7,063 nucleotides of DNA from JAQCEJ01 sp040881995 (GCA_040881995.1 JBBECD010000046.1:1-7063); one strand, 5' to 3'. Shown: positions 1 through 6,049, counted from the stretch's first letter. Translations and numbers: made by a program. Notes: a model not told the origin generated them from the letters alone.

Positions 1-196
1 GGGCCGAGTCGCGGGAATCTGAATCCGGTTAGCAATCAGAGGGAGGTCGGACGACGTTTGGTTTCAGACTCCTGCGTTTGTATCAGCATTTGATCGTGCC
101 TTGCGTTGATTTCCTGTCTTGTCTTATCGAACAACTGGGTCGCGATTCTTGATTGAGGTTGCGAATATTGTTGCGAGAGACCGTGGGGGAATTACC
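1..196. other. Non-coding left edge, no gene seen
   Basis: No reading frame here looks like a gene. On the plus strand, one frame is open from base 1 to a TGA at about 91-93, but it is short and has no recognisable composition; the other two frames stop within about 30 bases. On the minus strand all three frames are closed before the window edge, so no minus-strand gene crosses it. I see no convincing promoter, terminator or RNA gene. This is probably spacer between the minus-strand gene group and whatever lies to the left. Confidence 0.6.
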
Positions 197-335
197 AGCC
201 CGAAGCGCAAGCGAGGGTTCCCCGGTTAGCCGCGACGCGAAGGGTTTCCGTAGCGGAGCGGAGCGCTAGCTGCATGCCTGACGAAGCGGAGCTTCGAAGA
301 CCTTGCGTTCCCAAGCGGAGCATGGGAACGAGGAG
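197..335. repeat. Cluster of short palindromic repeats 3' of the DUF11 lipoprotein gene
   Basis: Several repeat-like elements lie end to end. Bases 199-217 hold CCCGAAGCGCAAGCGAGGG, which differs by one base from the arms of the large palindrome at 2835-2911. Bases 251-268 form TAGCG-8 nt-CGCTA. Bases 282-296 form CGAAGC-GGA-GCTTCG. Bases 306-330 form CGTTCCCA-9 nt-TGGGAACG, a repeat type I recognise from planctomycete intergenic regions. The cluster ends just outside the stop codon of the minus-strand gene (344-346). No T-run follows on the minus strand, so this is not a textbook Rho-independent terminator, although the hairpins could protect or define the 3' end of the mRNA. Confidence 0.7.
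306..330 (-). repeat. Hairpin repeat CGTTCCCA...TGGGAACG
   Basis: Perfect 8-bp inverted arms (306-313 and 323-330) surround a 9-base loop (AGCGGAGCA). It begins 13 bases past the last base of the stop codon of the minus-strand lipoprotein gene. On the transcript this would be a stable G/C-rich hairpin directly 3' of the coding region, without a following U-tract. A role in 3'-end formation or mRNA stability is inference; the palindrome is directly visible. Confidence 0.7.
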
Positions 336-343
336 ATTTGCGG

Positions 344-1822
344 TCATCTGACGCGGCACGAGAACGTGATCACGCCGCCCGATTTGCCGGCGAGCGGGCC
401 GTTCAGCACGAACGTCAAGACGGTGCCGCCATCCTCGTGGTCGGCGATCTCCCACTGGCCCTGCGGCTCGTCGGCCGGTCCCCAGGTGATGCTCTCCTCA
501 ATGATGTCGAGGCGCGTCGTCAGGTGATCGATGATCCGCACCTGTTCGACGGTGCGGTCGCCGAGGTTGTCGTATCGCAGGCTGAAGGTCACGGTCTCGC
601 CGATCTTCGCGGTGCGTTTGTCGGCGACTTTCACCAGCCGTAACCGGCCGGGCGTGAGATGGTCTTCGTCGAGAGCGCTCATCTCCGCGACGCGTTGGGC
701 GTGATAGACTTCCTGGAGTCCGTCGTCGGTTACGACCAGCAAGGCCCGTTGATTTTTCGTCCAGACGTCGGCGGCCTGCATCCCTTTCGCGAGCCAGGCC
801 TGATTGTTCTGGTCGAGCCGGCCCATCGTCGTGAACAGCGAATCTTCGAAGACGTTTTGCAGCAACTCGTGCTGAGTGGCGCGGGCGCTGTGGGCGAGGT
901 CGGCCCCCCTGTTACGCGCGAGCATGCCGCTGGCCCGGCTGCGCATGCTCAGACCGCCGGCTTCGTCGGTCTGCCGTTGCTGCGAGGCGACGACGCGGCT
1001 GTGAATGCCGCTGTCGCGGACTGCTTCACGCGTGCTCGAAGCGCGTGCGACGATCTCACCGGTTTCGGTTCCCGTGATCGTGCGGAGCGTGCCGAACCGC
1101 GGGGCATATACGGCGACCGTATTGCTGGGAACGACATGCCGGCTTCCATCCTGCCGATGAAATTCGGCGAACGTATCTTCCGACTCGACTCCCATGATGC
1201 GGCGGTCTTCATAATGAATGGGATATCCGCGATCGCCGCCGTCGACCAGGTATTCGTCGACGTGGTCGAGATCCATCTTTCTGACGTTGGCGATACCGGC
1301 CTCGTACGAAAGCGACGGCGGTCCCGCCGCTTGATGGGAGATCGGGACGATCTCGCCGCTTTCATCGTGACGCGGCCGCGCCGGATCAAACGTGATCGTC
1401 GGCGCGCGTGCGCCCATCGGTATTGCCGGTAAGGATTCGGGCAACACGATCTTCCGTTCCGCCTCCACCATGTCGGCGGTGGTGGGAAAGGGAGTCGATT
1501 CGTTCCGATCGACGGCCTCGGTCGTCGCGGACGCCGTTTCGATCGACGACGTTGGACGTTCATCGGTCGCGACCTCCGCCGCGCCGCGATCCGCCGGCTC
1601 CGCCGCCATTGGCGACGGTTCGGAGGGATGTTCGGTTCGCTCGGCGATAAACGGATCGCGGCCGGATTCGCTGTCGTGCATGGTCAGCGATGTGACGGTC
1701 GAGCAGGCCGAGAGGCTCAGGCACAGCAACGACGCCGCTCCCCGTTTAAACCAAACGGCGGACAGAAAAGAGCGACGGGAGCCGGGCGTACGCCGGCGAG
1801 CGTGAGGTAAGTTTTCGGTCAT
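344..1822 (-). CDS. Exported lipoprotein with C-terminal DUF11-type domain
   Basis: The 492-residue protein begins with a basic n-region, a hydrophobic stretch (residues 28-39) and a lipobox L37-S38-A39-C40, so it is probably a lipid-anchored envelope protein. SRRSFL (15-20) also resembles a Tat motif, but K26-R27 lies between it and the hydrophobic core, so Sec export is equally likely. Residues 45-125 are Ser/Thr/Glu-rich and probably a flexible linker. A central region (DEYLVDGGDRG, then VVPSNTVAVYAPRFG) matches what I remember of a planctomycete-conserved family. Residues about 393-492 form a DUF11-like beta-sandwich (KIGETVTFSLRYDNLGD...VRIIDHL). The stop follows the last strand directly. 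The start lies 25 bases after the stop of 1848-2723, with AGGAGA 16 bases and AGGGA 10 bases upstream, suggesting coupled translation in an operon. The exact function is unknown; an adhesive or structural surface role is inferred from the DUF11 fold. Confidence 0.88.
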   Translation of the reverse strand: MTENLPHARRRTPGSRRSFLSAVWFKRGAASLLCLSLSACSTVTSLTMHDSESGRDPFIAERTEHPSEPSPMAAEPADRGAAEVATDERPTSSIETASATTEAVDRNESTPFPTTADMVEAERKIVLPESLPAIPMGARAPTITFDPARPRHDESGEIVPISHQAAGPPSLSYEAGIANVRKMDLDHVDEYLVDGGDRGYPIHYEDRRIMGVESEDTFAEFHRQDGSRHVVPSNTVAVYAPRFGTLRTITGTETGEIVARASSTREAVRDSGIHSRVVASQQRQTDEAGGLSMRSRASGMLARNRGADLAHSARATQHELLQNVFEDSLFTTMGRLDQNNQAWLAKGMQAADVWTKNQRALLVVTDDGLQEVYHAQRVAEMSALDEDHLTPGRLRLVKVADKRTAKIGETVTFSLRYDNLGDRTVEQVRIIDHLTTRLDIIEESITWGPADEPQGQWEIADHEDGGTVLTFVLNGPLAGKSGGVITFSCRVR

Positions 1823-1838
1823 GTCTCTCGTGTCCCTG

Positions 1839-1844
1839 TCTCCT
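1839..1844 (-). promoter_or_regulatory. Shine-Dalgarno-like AGGAGA before the DUF11 lipoprotein gene
   Basis: Minus-strand AGGAGA sits 16 bases before the ATG at 1822-1820, further than ideal. A weaker AGGGA at 1833-1837 has a 10-base spacing. Both lie inside the 25-base gap after the preceding gene's stop (1848-1850), so terminating ribosomes could reinitiate here. No competing in-frame ATG fits better. Confidence 0.45.
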
Positions 1845-1847
1845 GGA

Positions 1848-2723
1848 TCATTTCAAAGGCTGCGTGTATGACATGTAAACGCGGGAACCGGCGGGGAGAA
1901 GACTGCGGGAAGGTCGCGCCGACGGTAATGGCGTCTGACTCGTGCGGCGGGACGTCGACGAATCGTTCGCGCGGCGCACCTCTTGTACGCCGTCGGCGGG
2001 TTCCCAGGCGATGGGAGCCGGGCTCCACAGATACGATGCGATGTCTTGGGTCGGATCGGGAAGCCGCCCGCCGAGGCGAACGATCGCCAGCGGTCGGCCG
2101 AGCCGATCGGCTTCGGCCAGCATATTGACCTGAGGGGGGACGTCGAACAGCAGCGATTCCCCTTCGGATTCCACCGGCAAGGCGGCTTGAGGGTGTTCGA
2201 GATAGATGACTTTCGTCACCAGCCGTCCCGCGAGCACCTGTTCGAGATCGCTCGAGGTCAGTTGAATGGGAATCGGAAATTCATGTTCGTGTCCCGGCGG
2301 CGGATGGAGCCGATCGAGTAGTTCGACGGTGGGATAGAGTTCGACGCCGGGGAATTCGGGAAGATTACGGATTTGCAGACGGTACGGATAACCGAGGGCG
2401 AGTCCGATTTGGGCGGGAGACGCCGTCGAGACCGGTTCGGTCATCTGTCCCGAGCAAAAGGTGACGTCCCCCCCGGTGGGGAGCAGCAGTTTGATCGGCT
2501 GATAATAGCCGGGCACGGTTTTCCCGAGCCGGCTCATCCACGCGCCGGCTTCACCGGTCGGCATGTACTGGTGCATGGGGTAATACGCGCCGTTGGCCCG
2601 GTTGTCTTGAGCGTGCACCGCCGTTGAGACGGAAATCGCCAGTGCCCCCAGCAGGAAAGCGCAGCACCGACGGAGAGTTTTGCTGTTCATCCAGGAAACC
2701 GGTGTGATGTTGGGCATGCTCAT
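1848..2723 (-). CDS. Secreted protein of unknown function, paralogue of 3091-4257
   Basis: The 291-residue protein has a Sec signal peptide: K15 and R18-R19, a hydrophobic core at 21-35, and a probable signal peptidase I site VHA38|Q39; no lipobox cysteine. Residues about 80-222 resemble the neighbouring lipoprotein. Shared landmarks are YRLQIRNLPEFPGVELYPTV (114-133), PIQLTSSDLEQV (152-163), TKVIYLEHP (170-178) and AEADRLGRPLAIVRLG (203-218). The tail (250-280) is Ser/Arg-rich and low in complexity. I chose ATG 2723 because minus-strand GGGGAA stands 7 bases before it and the signal peptide follows. ATG 2690 (M12) would also leave a signal peptide but has no ribosome site. The frame stays open upstream to 3065, but that extension only reads through the intergenic palindrome and encodes no export signal. 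No domain of known activity is recognised. It probably forms an operon with 344-1822. Confidence 0.85.
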   Translation of the reverse strand: MSMPNITPVSWMNSKTLRRCCAFLLGALAISVSTAVHAQDNRANGAYYPMHQYMPTGEAGAWMSRLGKTVPGYYQPIKLLLPTGGDVTFCSGQMTEPVSTASPAQIGLALGYPYRLQIRNLPEFPGVELYPTVELLDRLHPPPGHEHEFPIPIQLTSSDLEQVLAGRLVTKVIYLEHPQAALPVESEGESLLFDVPPQVNMLAEADRLGRPLAIVRLGGRLPDPTQDIASYLWSPAPIAWEPADGVQEVRRANDSSTSRRTSQTPLPSARPSRSLLPAGSRVYMSYTQPLK

Positions 2724-2730
2724 TCGCGTC

Positions 2731-2736
2731 TTCCCC
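2731..2736 (-). promoter_or_regulatory. Ribosome binding site that fixes the start of 1848-2723
   Basis: Minus-strand GGGGAA with a 7-base spacer (GACGCGA) precedes ATG at 2723-2721. It supports this start over the longest possible reading frame starting at 3065, which would run through the repeats at 2835-2911 and place the signal peptide more than 110 residues inside the protein. Confidence 0.6.
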
Positions 2737-2834
2737 AGTCTTCGTGCATCGGTATCCGCGTCTTTGACGTTGATAACGCACCGAGTCCCCCGTCCAGCGA
2801 CGATGGGCGGGTTGATTTTTAACCGTTCCTTATG

Positions 2835-2911
2835 GTAACCCGAAGCGTAAGCGAGGGAGCTGATCGGGAAACATCGCGTCGACATGCTCCCTCGCTTACG
2901 CTTCGGGTTAC
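2835..2911. repeat. Large perfect inverted repeat, CCCGAAGCGTAAGCGAGGG family
   Basis: Arms 2835-2860 and 2886-2911 are exact reverse complements over 26 bases, separated by a 25-base loop (2861-2885). Each arm carries CCCGAAGCGTAAGCGAGGG, at 2839-2857 on plus and 2889-2907 on minus; a single related copy lies at 199-217. When read through in frame on the minus strand, this unit gives the peptide NPKRKRG, which I recall as a frequent artefact in predicted planctomycete proteins. The sequence shows no transposase and no certain target-site duplication. It may be a small non-autonomous palindromic element (REP/MITE-like), but that is inference. Confidence 0.85.
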
Positions 2912-2946
2912 TAAACAAACTGGTTTCGTCAGGTCCATTCGGCCAA

Positions 2947-2981
2947 ACACCGTCCGTGATCGGATTGACCAGGGACGGTGT
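2947..2981. repeat. Inverted repeat ACACCGTCC...GGACGGTGT
   Basis: Perfect 9-bp arms (2947-2955 and 2973-2981) flank a 17-base spacer. Neither arm resembles the neighbouring repeats. It could be an RNA hairpin or a binding site for a dimeric regulator upstream of the 1848-2723 gene. Nothing in the sequence decides between these. Confidence 0.5.
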
Positions 2982-3020
2982 ATGGATTTCGTTTCGCACG
3001 CCGACAGTTTCTGGTGATAA

Positions 3021-3045
3021 GTTGAGTTTTTGTTGCCATCTCAAC
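3021..3045. repeat. Short inverted repeat GTTGAG...CTCAAC
   Basis: Six-base arms (3021-3026 and 3040-3045) surround a 13-base spacer that includes TTTTTGTTG. The arms are short enough to arise by chance. It is listed because it sits between two longer palindromes in the same gap. Confidence 0.3.
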
Positions 3046-3052
3046 GTTCTCA

Positions 3053-3075
3053 CACTGGCGGACAAGCCGCCAGTG
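3053..3075 (-). repeat. Hairpin repeat CACTGGCGG-ACAAG-CCGCCAGTG
   Basis: Perfect 9-bp G/C-rich arms (3053-3061 and 3067-3075) with a 5-base loop. On the minus strand it lies 15 bases after the TAA of the lipoprotein gene at 3091. I recognise this palindrome as a common dispersed intergenic repeat of planctomycetes. Position and stability would suit a 3' transcript hairpin, but no U-run follows, so I call it a repeat and not a terminator. Confidence 0.7.
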
Positions 3076-3090
3076 CCACCCTGCTGCCGT

Positions 3091-4257
3091 TTATTGTCCG
3101 CCCGGCAAAGTGTAGTTGGGATAGCTGACTTCCCCCGGCGAGTAGACCGGATGCTTTTCTTCGTAGCGGATGTACTTTGTCGGCTGAGGCGTCGAAAGCC
3201 CCGGCGTATGCTTGACGTCGATCAGCATGTGGTCCACCGGTTTCGGCAGATCCTGGGTCGTCAAGTTGCGGACCGTGTGAGATTTGAGCGTCGCCGGGCC
3301 GCCATACGGCAGGTGCGGCGGGCCGGGAAGGCCGATCGGCGTGCCGGTGATCGGCATGCCCCACATCGGAGCGTTGCCGCCGGAGACCGGGTCGTACGCC
3401 GGCATGCCGGGACCGCCTGGTCCTCCCATCATCATCGCGGAAGGAACTCCGTAAGGGCCCCCTTCTGCAATTTCGATCGGCATCGGAGGAACGTGTTGTC
3501 CCTTCTCGCCGTCAAACTTGAACGACGCCTGCTGCACGTCGCCACCTGCGCCTCCGAAGCCGGCGGCCGGTCCCATCGGCTGCGCGACCTGCGGCGTTTC
3601 CAGGTCCATGTTCCCCATGCGGAGCACGACCATAATCGTGCCGCGGCGATCGGCTTCGGCGACCGGATCGACACCCGGATCGAGCCGAGTCGAGACCAGC
3701 GTCTCCACACCGGCGATGGCCAGTTCCTGGAATTTCGGATCGGGCAGGTAAATCACTTTCGTGACAAAGTTGTTGCTTTCGACCTGATCGAGATCTTCTT
3801 CCGAGATTTCGATGGGGACGCAGTTATGCGAGAGATAAGCGTCGGTCGTCGGGTGCGTCGGATAGACCTGCAACGAAGGATACACGATCAGCGTGTCGCG
3901 GTTCGGAATATCGGTCATCTTCAACCGATACGTTGCGCCCTGGTGGAAGTCGTAACGTCCCGGCGTGATGACTTGGTTTTCGGCGAAGCCGTCGGGAATT
4001 TGCCAGCCGACGTGCATCCCCGCCGGACCGGTGAAGATCAACTGCGTCAGTATGGTCGCGAACGGTTTTTGTTGCGGAGGCGCCATCATCGGCATCACTC
4101 CCGGACCGGGACCGTCGACCATGGGGCCGGGACGCGACATCATCGCCGCGGGCGGAGCATGGTATTCGCTCGACCGATTGAAGACTTCCTGGCCGTCGAC
4201 GGCACAGCCGACACACACCACCACCAATGTTCCTAAAGCCAAGAAATAATACTTCAT
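3091..4257 (-). CDS. Probable lipoprotein of unknown function with Pro/Gly/Met-rich tail region
   Basis: The 388-residue protein opens with MKYYFLALGTLVVVCVGC18, a signal peptide with a lipobox-like V-G-C; the cysteine at -3 is unusual, so lipidation is probable, not certain. Residues 33-65 are Pro/Met/Gly-rich. Residues about 70-217 form the domain shared with 1848-2723: YRLKMTDIPNRDTLIVYPSL (110-129), PIEISEEDLDQV (148-159), TKVIYLPDP (166-174) and AEADRRGTIMVVLRMG (200-215). Residues 225-325 are low-complexity (Gly, Pro, Met, Ala), followed by a C-terminal stretch with charged and tyrosine-rich motifs (KYIRYEEKHPVYSPGE, 361-376). A GTG lies directly before the ATG; I prefer ATG 4257 because AAGGGG then sits 5 bases upstream instead of 2. 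It is the first gene of the minus-strand group, divergent from 4575-5849. I know no activity for this family; an envelope-structural role is inferred from export and composition. Confidence 0.85.
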   Translation of the reverse strand: MKYYFLALGTLVVVCVGCAVDGQEVFNRSSEYHAPPAAMMSRPGPMVDGPGPGVMPMMAPPQQKPFATILTQLIFTGPAGMHVGWQIPDGFAENQVITPGRYDFHQGATYRLKMTDIPNRDTLIVYPSLQVYPTHPTTDAYLSHNCVPIEISEEDLDQVESNNFVTKVIYLPDPKFQELAIAGVETLVSTRLDPGVDPVAEADRRGTIMVVLRMGNMDLETPQVAQPMGPAAGFGGAGGDVQQASFKFDGEKGQHVPPMPIEIAEGGPYGVPSAMMMGGPGGPGMPAYDPVSGGNAPMWGMPITGTPIGLPGPPHLPYGGPATLKSHTVRNLTTQDLPKPVDHMLIDVKHTPGLSTPQPTKYIRYEEKHPVYSPGEVSYPNYTLPGGQ

Positions 4258-4574
4258 CACGACCCCTTTTCGGATTTCCGCAAGCGAAAGAGCTGCTTCA
4301 GATTCGGAACGAATCCCTTTGAATTGTTATGATGATCCTTCGACGGAAGCGAAAACTGTCACGACCGGCGAAAATTTGAGTCGACCTGCAGGCCGGTGAT
4401 TCGATACAATGCCGCGTCCCCTTCGGGAAAATCATGTTCGAGAGTCGACTCGCTGTCCGATCGGCCCGGCCTCGGGAGTGTGGTTTCGAGAATCACACCG
4501 ACCACACACAGGTAATTTTCGGTCAATTTCGTCGGATTCTTTGGTAAAACCGTCATTTTCAGAACGAAACGATT
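4258..4574. promoter_or_regulatory. Divergent intergenic region with possible operator-like palindromes
   Basis: This 317-base region separates two outward-facing genes and must hold both promoters. GAGTCGACTC at 4442-4451 is a perfect 10-bp palindrome, and its half GAGTCGAC also occurs at 4378-4385. GTGTGGTT-TCGAG-AATCACAC at 4478-4498 is a near-perfect hairpin with one G-T pair. TACAAT at 4405-4410 resembles a -10 box for the plus strand, but no -35 box is properly spaced. AAGGGG at 4263-4268 (minus strand) is the ribosome site of the lipoprotein gene. The plus-strand gene has no clear ribosome site. Confidence 0.4.
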
Positions 4575-5849
4575 ATGTTGCCCATTTTTACAGCCCTGCT
4601 CTTCGGCATTTTCGGCGGCTCCGCCGAGCCGTCTTTCTCGTCGACCGACTCGAAGGGCGACGTTCAAGCGAACGCCGACGGCGAGACGCATCTTACGGAT
4701 ACAAAGTCACTTACGCACCGACGACAGGCAGATTTTCCGGCTCCGGTCAACGCGACGCCAGAGTTCCAACGCCGCGTCCGCTCGGCGAATGATGCTCACC
4801 TCCCCGCAGTCGCCGGAGATTCGAAAAAAATTACAGAGTCTCATCGTTTGCGCGTCGATCAGCCGAGCCGGATGCTCGAACGCAGCGAATTGGCCTTGCA
4901 GCCGAACGAGAAGGAACAGTCGACAACCGACGGCGGCGATGCGGGCGAAAAGAAGGATCCCGCCGCCGAACCGTCAAGTGATCCGCCAAAATCCGATGCC
5001 GCGGAAAAAGAACCTAAAAAGTCGACCAAAAAATCCCCCTCGGCCAATGCGCTGCTGAAACAGTCCCGCAAAGATATGAATTCGCTGACGTCGATTCGTG
5101 CTCAACTCGACGAAACGATTTCGTTCGGTCCGAAGCGTTTTAAAGCCGCGGGCGTGTACATCCAGGGGACCGAATTGCGGCTCAAGCTCGAATATCAATT
5201 GAAGCTCGGCGCCTCGCAAGGCGAATTGCTCGAAGTCTGCGACGGCCAGGTCTTATGGACGCAGCAGACGATCGACAACGACGTGCAAGTCACCCGCCGG
5301 GACGTCCGCCAGATTCTCGAAACCGCCAAAAACCTCCCCCGGTCGGATACGATGATGCTGCATACCGAACTGGGATTAGGGGGTCTTCCCGCGCTGCTCG
5401 CTTCGCTGGAAGAGACGATGGTCTTTAAGCTCGGCGACCGCGAAACCATCGAAAAGCGGGAGTTCACGCTGCTCGAAGGACGCTGGAATAAAGAGTATCG
5501 GACAATCTGGTCCGGAGGATCAGACGATCCGAACGCTCCGCTCCCTCCGTACGTCCCCGACCGCGTCCGCATTTACATGGAACACATTCGCCACAAAAAC
5601 CGCACCGTTTATTTTCCCACTCGCGTCATCTATTTGAAGAAAACCGATCCCGAAAAATCGATTTACCGGCCGATCGTCACGCTCGAATTCACCAAGATTG
5701 TGCTCGACGGCAAGGTCGCGGAAGACGAGTTCGTCTACACGCCGCGCGAGGGAGTCACGCCGGTCGATCTGACGCAAGAGTACTTGCAGCAGTTAAAACT
5801 CCCGCCGCGAAAGTCCGCATCAGCCTCCGCTGAAAAAGCGATGCCGTAA
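4575..5849 (+). CDS. LolA-like exported protein with long charged linker
   Basis: The 424-residue protein starts with a short hydrophobic segment (residues 2-14, then GGSAEP), probably a signal peptide but without the usual basic n-region. Residues 20-157 are low-complexity, and 110-157 are very rich in Lys, Glu, Asp, Pro and Ser. The folded part is about 158-410: LTSIRAQLDETISFG, then LRLKLEYQLKLG, LLEVCDGQVLWT (218-229), VTRRDVRQIL (239-248), YFPTRVIYL (346-354) and a closing FVYTPREGVTPVDLT (386-400). This order of strands and the final F-x-Y/F-T-P-x-E-G-V motif resemble the LolA/LppX periplasmic lipoprotein-carrier fold as found in planctomycetes. Lipid or lipoprotein transfer in the periplasm is inferred from that fold. 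ATG 4575 is the only usable start, because an in-frame TAA lies at 4545. It lacks an obvious ribosome site and diverges from 3091-4257. Confidence 0.85.
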   Translation: MLPIFTALLFGIFGGSAEPSFSSTDSKGDVQANADGETHLTDTKSLTHRRQADFPAPVNATPEFQRRVRSANDAHLPAVAGDSKKITESHRLRVDQPSRMLERSELALQPNEKEQSTTDGGDAGEKKDPAAEPSSDPPKSDAAEKEPKKSTKKSPSANALLKQSRKDMNSLTSIRAQLDETISFGPKRFKAAGVYIQGTELRLKLEYQLKLGASQGELLEVCDGQVLWTQQTIDNDVQVTRRDVRQILETAKNLPRSDTMMLHTELGLGGLPALLASLEETMVFKLGDRETIEKREFTLLEGRWNKEYRTIWSGGSDDPNAPLPPYVPDRVRIYMEHIRHKNRTVYFPTRVIYLKKTDPEKSIYRPIVTLEFTKIVLDGKVAEDEFVYTPREGVTPVDLTQEYLQQLKLPPRKSASASAEKAMP

Positions 5850-6049
5850 CGACTCACGCGCGGCCGCTGCACTCTTGCCCTTCCCGGCGAATCTATTCAT
5901 GATGCAGTTTTGGCATCGGGGCAGCGAATGAACCGACGGAGGGACGGCAGGACGAGTGACGGATCGACATGTCTTCTCCCCCCACTCTTCCCCTCTTCGC
6001 ACCGCCGTCCATCGAGCCTTTGACACCGTCAACGAGTCGACCGATACGC
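5850..6049. other. Short spacer before the flavoprotein gene
   Basis: No gene is supported in these 200 bases. Visible features are a run of imperfect GACGG-type units at 5935-5962, spaced 7-8 bases apart, and a pyrimidine tract at 5972-5998 (26 of 27 bases C or T). No terminator with hairpin plus T-run is evident after the TAA at 5847-5849, so transcription may continue into the next gene. No good Shine-Dalgarno sequence precedes ATG 6050. Confidence 0.5.

Larger units (their letters stand above)
2724..3090. other. Palindrome-rich intergenic region between the two paralogues
   Basis: This 367-base gap holds no credible gene. It contains four inverted repeats: 2835-2911 (26-bp arms), 2947-2981 (9-bp arms), 3021-3045 (6-bp arms) and 3053-3075 (9-bp arms). 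A promoter for the downstream minus-strand operon would be expected between about 2740 and 2830, but I could not identify convincing -35 and -10 boxes. The gap could mark the end of one transcript and the start of another, or it could be an internal structured spacer of a single long transcript. Confidence 0.6.

Noticed and set aside
306..330. Rho-independent terminator of the minus-strand operon
   Set aside because: The hairpin is good, but the transcript downstream (minus strand, below 306) has no U-run, so only a repeat/hairpin is claimed.
659..1432. 257-codon open frame on the plus strand
   Set aside because: It is fully antisense to the DUF11 lipoprotein gene and has no recognisable motif; a high-GC shadow of the real frame.
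949..1563. 204-codon minus-strand frame overlapping the DUF11 lipoprotein gene
   Set aside because: Same strand but a different frame inside a well-supported gene; the product is Arg/Pro/Ser-rich with no export signal or motif, typical of an out-of-frame reading.
197..2911. CRISPR array from repeated CCCGAAGCG-type units
   Set aside because: There are only three copies in mixed orientation, no regular spacers, and no cas genes; this is a dispersed palindromic repeat.
2884..4236. 450-codon open frame on the plus strand
   Set aside because: It lies antisense to the lipoprotein gene 3091-4257, starts inside the large palindrome, and encodes an Arg/His-rich sequence with no signal, motif or ribosome site. 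The opposite strand has a signal peptide and a paralogue.
4376..4410. Sigma-70 promoter TTGAGT...TACAAT on the plus strand
   Set aside because: The spacing between the boxes is 23 bases, too long for a normal promoter, and the -10 box is about 165 bases before the start codon.
5928..6023. 31-codon frame (MNRRRDGRTSDG...) with an ATGA overlap to a 10-codon frame at 5899-5931
   Set aside because: Low-complexity Arg/Pro/Ser translation of the GACGG units and pyrimidine tract, with no ribosome site and no recognisable product.
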